Source: Cyprinodon diabolis (lineage: Eukaryota > Chordata > Actinopteri > Cyprinodontiformes > Cyprinodontidae). Taken from it: a stretch of 64,000 nt of DNA. The translations under genes and the position numbers were made by a program. Location of the stretch: contig JARPUW010000553.1 in NCBI GenBank assembly GCA_030533445.1, positions 372,001-436,000 of the forward strand. The letters are read 5' to 3'. The notes beneath the pieces were generated by a model. That model did not search any database, had not been told where the DNA came from, and saw only the letters and a list, made by a program, of their open reading frames with translations. Below, one piece after another: positions 38,133 through 49,700 of the stretch (positions are counted from its first letter, which is position 1; each line of letters starts with the position of its first letter).

Positions 38133-40402
38133 TGCTGGTGCTTCTGGAACCTTGAGCTGCTGGAACCTTGAGCTGCTGGTGCTTCTGGAACCTTGAGCTT
38201 CTGGAACCTTGAGCTGCTGGAACCTTGAGCTTCTGGAGCCTTGAGCTGCTGGAACCTTGAAGTGCTGGAGCCTTTTAACTGCTGGAACCTTGAGCTGCTG
38301 GAACCTTGAGCTGCTGGAACCTTGAGCTGCTGGAGCGTTGAGCTGCTGGTGCTTCTGGAACCTTGAGCTTCTGGAACTTTGAGCTTCTGGAACCTTGAGC
38401 TGCTGGAGCCTTGAGCTTCTGGAACCTTGAGCTGCTGAAGCCTTGAGCTGCTGGAACCTTGAGCTGCTGGTGCTTCTGGAACCTTGAGCTGCTGGTGCTT
38501 CTGGAACCTTGAGCTGCTGGAACCTTGAGCTTCTGGTGCTTCTGGAACCTTGAGCTTCTGGAACCTTGAGCTGCTGGTGCTTCTGGAACCTTGAGCATCT
38601 GGAGCCTTGAGCCTCTGGAACCTTGAGCTGCTGGAGCCTTGAGCTGCTGGTGCTTCTGGAACCTTGAGCTGCTGGAACCTTGAGCTGCTGGTGCTTCTGG
38701 AACCTTGAGCTGCTGGAACCTTGAGCTGCTGGTGCTTCTGGAACCTTGAGCATCGGGAGCCTTGAGCTTCTGGAACCTTGAGCTGCTGGAGCCTTGAGCT
38801 GCTGGTGCTTCTGGAACCTTGAGCTGCTGGAGCCTTGAGCTCCTGGAACATTGAGCTGCTTGAACCTTGAGCTGCTGGAACCTTGAGCTTCTGGAACCTT
38901 GAGCTGCTGGTGCTTCTGGAACCTTGAGCTGCTGGAACCTTGAGCTGCTGGTGCTTCTGGAAACTTGAGCTTCTGGAGCCTTGAGCTGCTGGAACCTTGA
39001 GCTGCTGGTGCTTCTGGAACCTTGAGCATCTGGAGCCTTGAGCCTCTGGAACCTTGAGCTGCTGGAGCCTTGAGCTGCTGGTGCTTCTGGAACCTTGAGC
39101 TGCTGGAACCTTGAGCTGCTGGTGCTTCTGGAACCTTGAGCTGCTGGAACCTTGAGCTGCTGGAACCTTGAGCTGCTGGTGCTTCTGGAACCTTGAGCAT
39201 CTGGAGCCTTGAGCTTCTGGAACCTTGAGCTGCTGGATCCTTGAGCTGCTGGTGCTTCTGGAGCCTTGAGCTGCTGGAACCTTGAAGTGCTGGAGCCTTG
39301 AGCTGCTGGAACCTTGAGCTGCTGGAACCTTGAGCTGCTGGAACCTTGAGCTGCTGGAGCTTTGAGCTGCTGGTGCTTCTGGAACCTTGAGCTTCTGGAA
39401 CCTTGAGCTGCTGGAACCTTGAGCTGCTGGAACCTTGAGCTTCTGGTGCTTCTGGAACCTTGAGCTTCTGGAACCTTGAGCTGCTGGTGCTTCTGGAACC
39501 TTGAGCATCTGGAGCCTTGAGCCTCTGGAACCTTGAGCTGCTGGAGCCTTGAGCTGCTGGTGCTTCTGGAACCTTGAGCTGCTGGAACCTTGAGCTGCTG
39601 GTGCTTCTGGAACCTTGAGCTGCTGGAACCTTGAGCTGCTGGTGCTTCTGGAACCTTGAGCATCGGGAGCCTTGAGCTTCTGGAACCTTGAGCTGCTGGA
39701 GCCTTGAGCTGCTGGTGCTTCTGGAACCTTGAGCTGCTGGAGCCTTGAGCTCCTGGAACATTGAGCTGCTGGAACCTTGAGCTGCTGGAACCTTGAGCTT
39801 CTGGAACCTTGAGCTGCTGGTGCTTCTGGAACCTTGAGCTGCTGGAACCTTGAGCTGCTGGTGCTTCTGGAAACTTGAGCTTCTGGAGCCTTGAGCTGCT
39901 GGAACCTTGAGCTGCTGGTGCTTCTGGAACCTTGAGCATCTGGAGCCTTGAGCCTCTGGAACCTTGAGCTGCTGGAGCCTTGAGCTGCTGGTGCTTCTGG
40001 AACCTTGAGCTGCTGGAACCTTGAGCTGCTGGTGCTTCTGGAACCTTGAGCTGCTGGAACCTTGAGCTGCTGGAACCTTGAGCTGCTGGTGCTTCTGGAA
40101 CCTTGAGCATCTGGAGCCTTGAGCTTCTGGAACCTTGAGCTGCTGGATCCTTGAGCTGCTGGTGCTTCTGGAGCCTTGAGCTGCTGGAACCTTGAAGTGC
40201 TGGAGCCTTGAGCTGCTGGAACCTTGAGCTGCTGGAACCTTGAGCTGCTGGAACCTTGAGCTGCTGGAGCTTTGAGCTGCTGGTGCTTCTGGAACCTTGA
40301 GCTTCTGGAACCTTGAGCTGCTGGAGCCTTGAGCTTCTGGAACCTTGAGCTGCTGAAGCCTTGAGCTGCTGGAACCTTGAGCTGCTGGTGCTTCTGGAAC
40401 CT
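37931..40402. repeat. Block related to the window start (1-2489)
   Basis: This block carries the 17-bp unit (38273-38289), the GAGCGTTG unit, and the 910-bp higher-order pair with GCATCGGG at 38750 and 39660, in the same order as 1-2489. It lacks one 16-bp unit near 38496 and has its own substitutions, such as CTGCTTGAACC near 38858. It begins inside the second 860-bp unit and recurs at about 50427-52898. Confidence 0.83.
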
Positions 40403-43400
40403 TGAGCTGCTGGTGCTTCTGGAACCTTGAGCTGCTGGAACCTTGAGCTTCTGGTGCTTCTGGAACCTTGAGCGGCTGGAACCTTGAGCTGCTGGAACCT
40501 TGAGCTGCTGGTGCTTCTGGAACCTTGAGCATCTGGAGCCTTGAGCCTCTGGAACCTTGAGCTGCTGGAGCCTTGAGCTGCTGGTGCTTCTGGAACCTTG
40601 AGCTGCTGGAACATTGAGCTGCTGGTGCTTCTGGAACCTTGAGCTGCTGGAACCTTGAGCTGCTGGTGCTTCTGGAAACTTGAGCTTCTGGAGCCTTGAG
40701 CTGCTGGAACCTTGAGCTGCTGGTGCTTCTGGAACCTTGAGCATCTGGAGCCTTGAGCCTCTGGAACCTTGAGCTGCTGGAGCCTTGAGCTGCTGGTGCT
40801 TCTGGAACCTTGAGCTGCTGGAACCTTGAGCTGCTGGTGCTTCTGGAACCTTGAGCTGCTGGAACCTTGAGCTGCTGGAACCTTGAGCTGCTGGTGCTTC
40901 TGGAACCTTGAGCATCTGGAGCCTTGAGCTTCTGGAACCTTGAGCTGCTGGATCCTTGAGCTGCTGGTGCTTCTGGAGCCTTGAGCTGCTGGAACCTTGA
41001 AGTGCTGGAGCCTTGAGCTGCTGGAACCTTGAGCTGCTGGAACCTTGAGCTGCTGGAGCTGTGAGCTGCTGGTGCTTCTGGAACCTTGAGCTTCTGGAAC
41101 CTTGAGCTTCTGGAACCTTGAGCTGCTGGAGCCTTGAGCTTCTGGAACCTTGAGCTGCTGAAGCCTTGAGCTGCTGGAACCTTGAGCTGCTGGTGCTTCT
41201 GGAACCTTGAGCTGCTGGAACCTTGAGCTGCTGGTGCTTCTGGAACCTTGAGCTGCTGGAACCTTGAGCTTCTGGTGCTTCTGGAACCTTGAGCTGCTGG
41301 AACCTTGAGCTGCTGGTGCTTCTGGAACCTTGAGCATCTGGAGCCTTGAGCCTCTGGAACCTTGAGCTGCTGGAGCCTTGAGCTGCTGGTGCTTCTGGAA
41401 CCTTGAGCTGCTGGAACCTTGAGCTGCTGGTGCTTCTGGAACCTTGAGCTGCTGGAACCTTGAGCTGCTGGTGCTTCTGGAACCTTGAGCATCGGGAGCC
41501 TTGAGCTTCTGGAACCTTGAGCTGCTTGAGCCTTGAGCTGCTGGTGCTTCTGGAACCTTGAGCTGCTGGAGCCTTGAGCTCCTGGAACATTGAGCTGCTG
41601 GAACCTTGAGCTGCTGGAACCTTTAGCTTCTGGAACCTTGAGCTGCTGGTGCTTCTGGAACCTTGAGCTGCTGGAACCTTGAGCTGCTGGTGCTTCTGGA
41701 ACCTTGAGCTGCTGGAACCTTGAGCTGCTGGTGCTTCTGGAACCTTGAGCATCTGGAGCCTTGAGCTTCTGGAACCTTGAGCTGCTGGAGCCTTGAGCTG
41801 CTGGTGCTTCTGGAACCTTGAGCTGCTGGAGCCTTGAGCTGCTGGAACCTTGAGCTGCTGGAACCTTGAGCTTCTGGAACCTTGAGCTGCTGGTGCTTCT
41901 GGAACCTTGAGCTGCTGGAACCTTGAGCTGCTGGAACCTTGAGCTGCTGGTGCTTCTGGAACCTTGAGCTGCTGGAACCTTGAGCTGCTGGTGCTTCTGG
42001 AACCTTGAGCTGCTGGAACCTTGAGCTGCTGGTGCTTCTGGAACCTTGAGCTGCTGGAACCTTGAGCTGCTGGTGCTTCTAGAACCTTGAGCTTCTGGAA
42101 CCTTGAGCTGCTGGAACCTTGAGCTTCTGGAGCCTTGAGCTGCTGGAACCTTGAAGTGCTGGATATTTGAGCTGCTGGAACCTTGAGCTGCTGGAACCTT
42201 GAGCTGCTGGAGCTTTGAGCTGCTGGTGCTTCTGGAACCTTGAGCTTCTGGAACCTTGAGCATCTGGAACCTTGAGCTGCTGGTGCTTCTGGAACCTTGA
42301 GCTGCTGGAACCTTGAGCTGTTGGAACCTTGAGCTGCTGGAACCTTGAGCTGCTGGTGCTTCTGGAACCTTGAGCTGCTGGAACCTTGAGCTGCTGGTGC
42401 TTCTGGAACCTTGAGCTGCTGGAACCTTGAGCTGCTGGAACCTTTAGCTGCTGGTGCTTCTGGAACCTTGAGCTGCTGGAACCTTGAGCTGCTGGAACCT
42501 TGAGCTGCTGGAACCTTGAGCTGCTGGTGCTTCTGGAACCTTGAGCATCTGGAGCCTTGAGCTTCTGGAACCTTGAGCTGCTGGAGCCTTGAGCTGCTGG
42601 TGCTTCTGGAACCTTGAGCTGCTTGAGCCTTGAGCTGCTGGAACCTTGAGCTGCTGGAACCTTGAGCTGCTGGAACCTTGAGCTTCTGGAACCTTGAGCT
42701 GCTGGTGCTTCTGGAACCTTGAGCTGCTGGAACCTTGAGCTGCTGGAACCTTGAGCTGCTGGTGCTTCTGGAACCTTGAGCTGCTGGTGCTTCTGGAACC
42801 TTGAGCTGCTGGAACCTTGAGCTGCTGGTGCTTCTGGAACCTTGAGCTGCTGGAATCTTGAGCTGCTGGTGCTTCTGGAACCTTGAGCTTCTGGAACCTT
42901 GAGCTGCTGGAACCTTGAGCTTCTGGAGCCTTGAGCTGCTGGAACCTTGAAGTGCTGGAGCCTTGAGCTGCTGGAACCTTGAGCTGCTGGAACCTTGAGC
43001 TGCTGGAACCTTGAGCTGCTGGAGCTTTGAGCTGCTGGTGCTTCTGGAACCTTGAGCTGCTGGAACCTTGAGCTGCTGGAGCCTTGAGCTTCTGGAACCT
43101 TGAGCTGCTGAAGCCTTGAGCTGCTGGAACCTTGAGCTGCTGGAACCTTGAGCTGCTGGTGCTTCTGGAACCTTGAGCTGCTGGAACCTTCAGCTGCTGG
43201 TGCTTCTGGAACCTTGAGCTGCTGGTGCTTCTGGAACCTTGAGCTGCTGGAACCTTCAGCTGCTGGTGCTTCTGGAACCTTGAGCTGCTGGAACCTTTAG
43301 CTGCTGGAACGTTGAGCTGCTGGTGCTTCTGGAACCTTGAGCATCTGGAGCCTTGAGCCTCTGGAACCTTGAGCTGCTGGAGCCTTGAGCTGCTGGTGCT

Positions 43401-43702
43401 TCTGGAACCTTGAGCTGCTGGAACCTTGAGCTGCTGGTGCTTCTGGAACCTTGAGCTGGTGGAACCTTGAGCTGCTGGTGCTTCTGGAACCTTGAGCATC
43501 TGGAGCCTTGAGCTTCTGGAACCTTGAGCTGCTGGAGCCTTGAGCTGCTGGTGCTTGTGGAACCTTGAGCTGCTGGAGCCTTGAGCTCCTGGAAGCTTGA
43601 GCTGCTGGAACCTTGAGCTGCTGGAACCTTGAGCTTCTGGAACCTTGAGCTGCTGGTGCTTCTGGAACCTTGAGCTGCTGGAACCTTGAGCTGCTGGTGC
43701 TT

Positions 43703-46700
43703 CTGGAACCTTGAGCTGCTGGTGCTTCTGGAACCTTGAGCTGCTGGAACCTTGAGCTGCTGGTGCTTCTTGAACCTTGAGCTGCTGGAACCTTGAGCTC
43801 CTGGAACCTTGAGCTGCTGGTGCTTCTGGAACCTTGAGCTGCTGGAACCTTGAGCTGCTGGAACCTTGAGCTGCTGGTGCTTCTGGAACCTTGAGCATCT
43901 GGAGCCTTGAGCTTCTGGAACCTTGAGCTGCTGGAGCCTTGAGCTGCTGGTGCTTCTGGAACCTTGAGCTGCTGGAGCCTTTAGCTGCTGGAACCTTGAG
44001 CTGCTGGAACCTTGAGCTGCTGGAACCTTGAGCTGCTGGTGCTTCTGGAACCTTGAGCTGCTGAAACCTTGAGCTGCTGGTGCTTCTGGAACCTTGAGCT
44101 GCTGGAACCTTGAGCTGCTGGTGATTCTGGAACCTTGAGCTGCTGGAACCTTGAGCTGCTGGTGCTTCTGGAACCTTGAGCTTCTGGAACCTTGAGCTGC
44201 TGGAACCTTGAGCTTCTGGAGCCTTGAGCTGCTGGAACCTTGAAGTGCTGGAGCCTTGAGCTGCTGGAACCTTGAGCTGCTGGAACCTTGAGCTGCTGGA
44301 GCTTTGAGCTGCTGGTGCTTCTGGAACCTTGAGCTTCTGGAACCTTGAGCTTCTGGAACCTTGAGCTGCTGGAGCCTTGAGCTTCTGGAGCCTTGAGCCT
44401 CTGGAACCTTGAGCTGCTGGACCCTTGAGCTGCTGGTGCTTCTGGAACCTTGAGCTGCTGGAGCCTTGAGCTGCTGGAACCTTCAGCTGCTGGTGCTTCT
44501 GGAACCTTGAGCTGCTGGAACCTTGAGCTGCTGGAACCTTGAGCTGCTGGTGCTTCTGGAACCTTGAGCTGCTGGAACCTTGAGCTGCTGGAACCTTGTG
44601 CTGCTGGTGCTTCTGGAACCTTTTGCATCTGGAGCCTTGAGCTTCTGGAACCTTGAGCTGCTGGAGCCTTGAGCTGCTGGAACGTTGAGCTGCTGGAACC
44701 TTGGGCTTCTGGAACCTTGAGCTGCTGGTGCTTCTGGAACCTTGAGCTGCTGGAACCTTGAGCTGCTGGTGCTTCTGGAACCTTGAGCTGTTGGAACCTT
44801 GAGCTGCTGGTGCTTCTGGAACCTTGAGCTGCTGGAACCTTGAGCTGCTGGTGCTTCTGGAACCTTGAGCTGCTGGAACCTTGAGCTGCTGGTGCTTCTG
44901 GAACCTTGAGCTTCTTGATCCTTGAGCTGCTGGAACCTTGAGCTTCTGGAGCCTTGAGCTGCTGGAACCTTGAAGTGCTGGAGCCTTGAGCTGCTGGAAC
45001 CTTGAGCTGCTGGAACCTTGAGCTGCTGGAGCTTTGAGCTGCTGGTGCTTCTGGAACCTTGAGCTTCTGGAACCTTGAGCTTCTGGAACCTTGAGCTGCT
45101 GGAGCCTTGAGATTCTAGAACCTTGAGCTGCTGAAGCTTTGAGCTTCTGGAAACTTGAGCTGCTGGAGCCTTGAGCTTCTGGAACCTCTAGCTGCTGGAA
45201 CCTTGAGCTGCTGGAACCTTGAGCTGTTGGAACCTTGAGCTGCTGGAACCTTGAGCTGCTGGTGCTTCTGGAACCTTGAGCTGCTGGAACCTTGAGCTGC
45301 TGGTGCTTCTTGAACCTTGAGCTGCTGGAACCTTGAGCTCCTGGAACCTTGAGCTGCTGGTGCTTCTGGAACCTTGAGCTGCTGGAACCTTGAGCTGCTG
45401 GAACCTTGAGCTGCTGGTGCTTCTGGAACCTTGAGCATCTGGAGCCTTGAGCTTCTGGAACCTTGAGCTGCTGGAGCCTTGAGCTGCTGGTGCTTCTGGA
45501 ACCTTGAGCTGCTGGAGCCTTTAGCTGTTGGAACCTTGAGCTGCTGGAACCTTGAGCTGCTGGAACCTTGAGCTGCTGGTGCTTCTGGAACCTTGAGCTG
45601 CTGAAACCTTGAGCTGCTGGTGCTTCTGGAACCTTGAGCTGCTGGAACCTTGAGCTGCTGGTGATTCTGGAACCTTGAGCTGCTGGAACCTTGAGCTGCT
45701 GGTGCTTCTGGAACCTTGAGCTTCTGGAACCTTGAGCTGCTGGAACCTTGAGCTTCTGGAGCCTTGAGCTGCTGGAACCTTGAAGTGCTGGAACCTTGAG
45801 CTGCTGGAACCTTGAGCTGCTGGAACCTTGAGCTGCTGGAGCTTTGAGCTGCTGGTGCTTCTGGAACCTTGAGCTTCTGGAACCTTGAGCTTCTGGAACC
45901 TTGAGCTGCTGGAGCCTTGAGCTTCTGGAACCTTGAGCTGCTGGAGCCTTGAGCCTCTGGAACCTTGAGCTGCTGGACCCTTGAGCTGCTGGTGCTTCTG
46001 GAACCTTGAGCTGCTGGAACCTTGAGCTGCTGGTGCTTCTGGAACCTTGAGCTGCTGGAACCTTGAGCTGCTGGAACCTTGTGCTGCTGGTGCTTCTGGA
46101 ACCTTTTGCATCTGGAGCCTTGAGCTTCTGGAACCTTGAGCTGCTGGAGCCTTGAGCTGCTGGAACGTTGAGCTGCTGGAACCTTGGGCTTCTGGAACCT
46201 TGAGCTGCTGGTGCTTCTGGAACCTTGAGCTACTTGAACCTTGAGCTGCTGGTGCTTCTGGAACTTTGAGCTGTTGGAACCTTGAGCTGCTGGTGCTTCT
46301 GGAACCTTGAGCTGCTGGTGCTTCTGGAACCTTGAGCTGCTGGAACCTTGAGCTGCTGGTGCTTCTGGAACCTTGAGCTTCTTGAACCTTGAGCTGCTGG
46401 AACCTTGAGCTTCTGGAGCCTTGAGCTGCTGGAACCTTGAAGTGCTGGAGCCTTGAGCTGCTGGAACCTTGAGCTGCTGGAACCTTGAGCTGCTGGAGCC
46501 TTGAGATTCTAGAACCTTGAGCTGCTGAAGCCTTGAGCTTCTGGAAACTTGAGCTGCTGGAGCCTTGAGCTTCTGGAACCTCTAGCTGCTGGAACCTTGA
46601 GCTGCTGGAACCTTGAGCTGTTGGAACCTTGAGCTGCTGGAACCTTGAGCTGCTGGTGCTTCTGGAACCTTGAGCTGCTGGAGCTTTGAGCTGCTGGTGC

Positions 46701-49700
46701 TTCTGGAACCTTGAGCTTCTGGAACCTTGAGCTTCTGGAACCTTGAGCTGCTGGAGCCTTGAGATTCTAGAACCTTGAGCTGCTGAAGCCTTGAGCTTCT
46801 GGAAACTTGAGCTGCTGGAGCCTTGAGCTTCTGGAACCTCTAGCTGCTGGAACCTTGAGCTGCTGGAACCTTGAGCTGTTGGAACCTTGAACTGCTGGAA
46901 CCTTGAGCTGCTGGTGCTTCTGGAACCTTGAGCTGCTGGAACCTTGAGCTGCTGGTGCTTCTGGAACCTTGAGCTGCTGGAACCTTGAGCTCCTGGAACC
47001 TTGAGCTGCTGGTGCTTCTGGAACCTTGAGCTGCTGGAACCTTGAGCTGCTGGAACCTTGAGCTGCTGGTGCTTCTGGAACCTTGAGCATCTGGAGCCTT
47101 GAGCTTCTGGAACCTTGAGCTGCTGGAGCCTTGAGCTGCTGGTGCTTCTGGAACCTTGAGCTGCTGGAGCCTTTAGCTGCTGGAACCTTGAGCTGCTGGA
47201 ACCTTGAGCTGCTGGAACCTTGAGCTGCTGGTGCTTCTGGAACCTTGAGCTGCTGAAACCTTGAGCTGCTGGTGCTTCTGGAACCTTGAGCTGCTGGAAC
47301 CTTGAGCTGCTGGTGATTCTGGAACCTTGAGCTGCTGGAACCTTGAGCTGCTGGTGCTTCTGGAACCTTGAGCTGCTGGAACCTTGAGCTTCTGGAGCCT
47401 TGAGCTGCTGGAACCTTGAAGTGCTGGAGCCTTGAGCTGCTGGAACCTTGAGCTGCTGGAGCTTTGAGCTGCTGGTGCTTCTGGAACCTTGAGCTTCTGG
47501 AACCTTGAGCTTCTGGAACCTTGAGCTGCTGGAGCCTTGAGCTTCTGGAGCCTTGAGCTGCTGAAGCCTTGAGCTGCTGGAATCTTGAGCTGCTGGTGCT
47601 TCTGGAACCTTGAGCTGCTGGAACCTTGAGCTGCTGGTGCTTCTGGAACCTTGAGCTGCTGGAACCTTGAGCTTCTGGTGCTTCTGGAACCTTGAGCTGC
47701 TGGAACCTTGAGCTGCTGGTGCTTCTGGAACCTTGAGCATCTGGAGCCTTGAGCCTCTGGAACCTTGAGCTGCTGGAGCCTTGAGCTGCTGGTGCTTCTG
47801 GAACCTTGAGCTGCTGGAACCTTGAGCTGCTGGTGCTTCTGGAACCTTGAGCTGCTGGAACCTTGAGCTGCTGGTGCTTCTGGAACCTTGAGCATCGGGA
47901 GCCTTGAGCTTCTGGAACCTTGAGCTGCTGGAGCCTTGAGCTGCTGGTGCTTCTGGAACCTTGAGCTGCTGGAGCCTTGAGCTCCTGGAACATTGAGCTG
48001 CTGGAACCTTGAGCTGCTGGAACCTTGAGCTTCTGGAACCTTGAGCTGCTGGTGCTTCTGGAACCTTGAGCTGCTGGAACCTTGAGCTGCTGGTGCTTCT
48101 GGAACCTTGAGCTGCTGGAACCTTGAGCTGCTGGTGCTTCTGGAACCTTGAGCTGCTGGAACCTTGAGCTGCTGGTGCTTCTGGAAACTTGAGCTTCTGG
48201 AGCCTTGAGCTGCTGGAACCTTGAGCTGCTGGTGCTTCTGGAACCTTGAGCTTCTGGAGCCTTGAGCCTCTGGAACCTTGAGCTGCTGGAGCCTTGAGCT
48301 GCTGGTGCTTCTGGAACCTTGAGCTGCTGGAACCTTGAGCTGCTGGTGCTTCTGGAACCTTGAGCTGCTGGAACCTTGAGCTGCTGGAACCTTGAGCTGC
48401 TTGTGCTTCTGGAACCTTGAGCATCCGGAGCATTGAGCTTCTGGAACCTTGAGCTGCTGGAGCCTTGAGCTGCTGGTGCTTCTGGAACCTTGAGCTGCTG
48501 GAGCCTTGAGCTGCTGGAACCTTGAGCTGCTGGAACCTTGAGCTTCTGGAACCTTAAGCTGCTGGTGCTTCTGGAACCTTGAGCTGCTGGAACCTTGAGC
48601 TGCTGGTGCTTCTGGAACCTTGAGCTGCTGGAACCTTGAGCTGCTGGTGCTTCTGGAACCTTGAGCTTCTGGAACCTTGAGCTGCTGGAGCCTTGAGCTG
48701 CTGGTGCTTCTGGAACCTTGAGCTTCTGGAACATTGAGCTTCTGGAACCTTGAGCTGCTGGAGCCTTGAGATTCTGGAACCTTGAGCATCCGGAGCATTG
48801 AGCTTCTGGAACCTTGAGCTGCTGGAGCCTTGAGCTGCTGGTGCTTCTGGAACCTTGAGCTGCTGGAGCCTTGAGCTGCTGGAACCTTGAGCTGCTGGAA
48901 CCTTGAGCTTCTGGAACCTTAAGCTGCTGGAACCTTGAGATGCTGGAACCTTGAGCTGCTGGAGCCTTGAGCTGCTGGTGCTTCTGGAACCTTGAGCTGC
49001 TGGAGCCTTGAGCTGCTGGAACCTTGAGCTGCTGGAGCCTTGAGCTTCTGGAACCTCTAGCTGCTGGAACCTTGAGATGCTGGAACCTTGAGCTGTTGGA
49101 ACCTTGAGCTGCTGGAACCTTGAGCTGCTGGTGCTTCTGGAACCTTGAGCTGCTGGAACCTTGAGCTGCTGGTGCTTCTGGAACCTTGAGCTGCTGGTGC
49201 TTCTGGAACCTTGAGCTGCTGGAACCTTGAGCTGCTGGTGCTTCTGGAACCTTGAGCTGCTGAAGCCTTGAGCTTCTGGAAACTTGAGCTGCTGGAGTCT
49301 TGAGCTTCTGGAACCTCTAGCTGCTGGAACCTTGAGCTGCTGGAACCTTGAGCTGTTGGAACCTTGAGCTGCTGGAACCTTGAGCTGCTGGTGCTTCTGG
49401 AACCTTGAGCTGCTGGAACCTTGAGCTGCTGGTGCTTCTGGAACCTTGAGCTGCTGGACCCTTGAGCTGCTGGTGCTTCTGGAACCTTGAGCTGCTGGAA
49501 CCTTGAGCTGCTGGAGCCTTGAGCTGCTGGTGCTTCTGGAACCTTGAGCATCTGGAGCCTTGAGCTTCTGGAACCTTGAACTGCTGGAGCCTTGAGCTGC
49601 TGGTGCTTCTGGAACCTTGAGCTGCTGGAGCCTTGTGCTGCTGGAACCTTGAGCTGCTGGAACCTTGAGCTGCTGGTGCTTCTGAAACCTTGAGCTGCTG

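Larger units (their letters stand above)
31207..43753. repeat. Large tandem duplication, offset 12,496 bp, left copy
   Basis: Landmarks from here recur exactly 12,496 bp later. Stop variants at 31485, 32619, 33025, 34271, 34677, 36561, 37421, 38275 and 42444 match 43981, 45521's neighbours and so on through 54940. The GGATATTTGAG unit matches at 42165/54661. The match begins at 31207/43703 and ends at 43753/56249, where TTGAGCTG and TTAAGCTG part. The copies share 51 bp at the junction. I found no difference between them in any stretch compared. This copy spans the right edge of the 14,293-bp duplication at 35657. Confidence 0.92.

Noticed and set aside
43454..43461. Perfect E. coli Chi sequence GCTGGTGG in GAGCTGGTGG units (also near 55950, 58860, 59685 and 60726)
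   Set aside because: It is one substitution from the ordinary GCTGCTGG, and Chi acts with bacterial RecBCD. The setting looks eukaryotic, so the match is probably chance.
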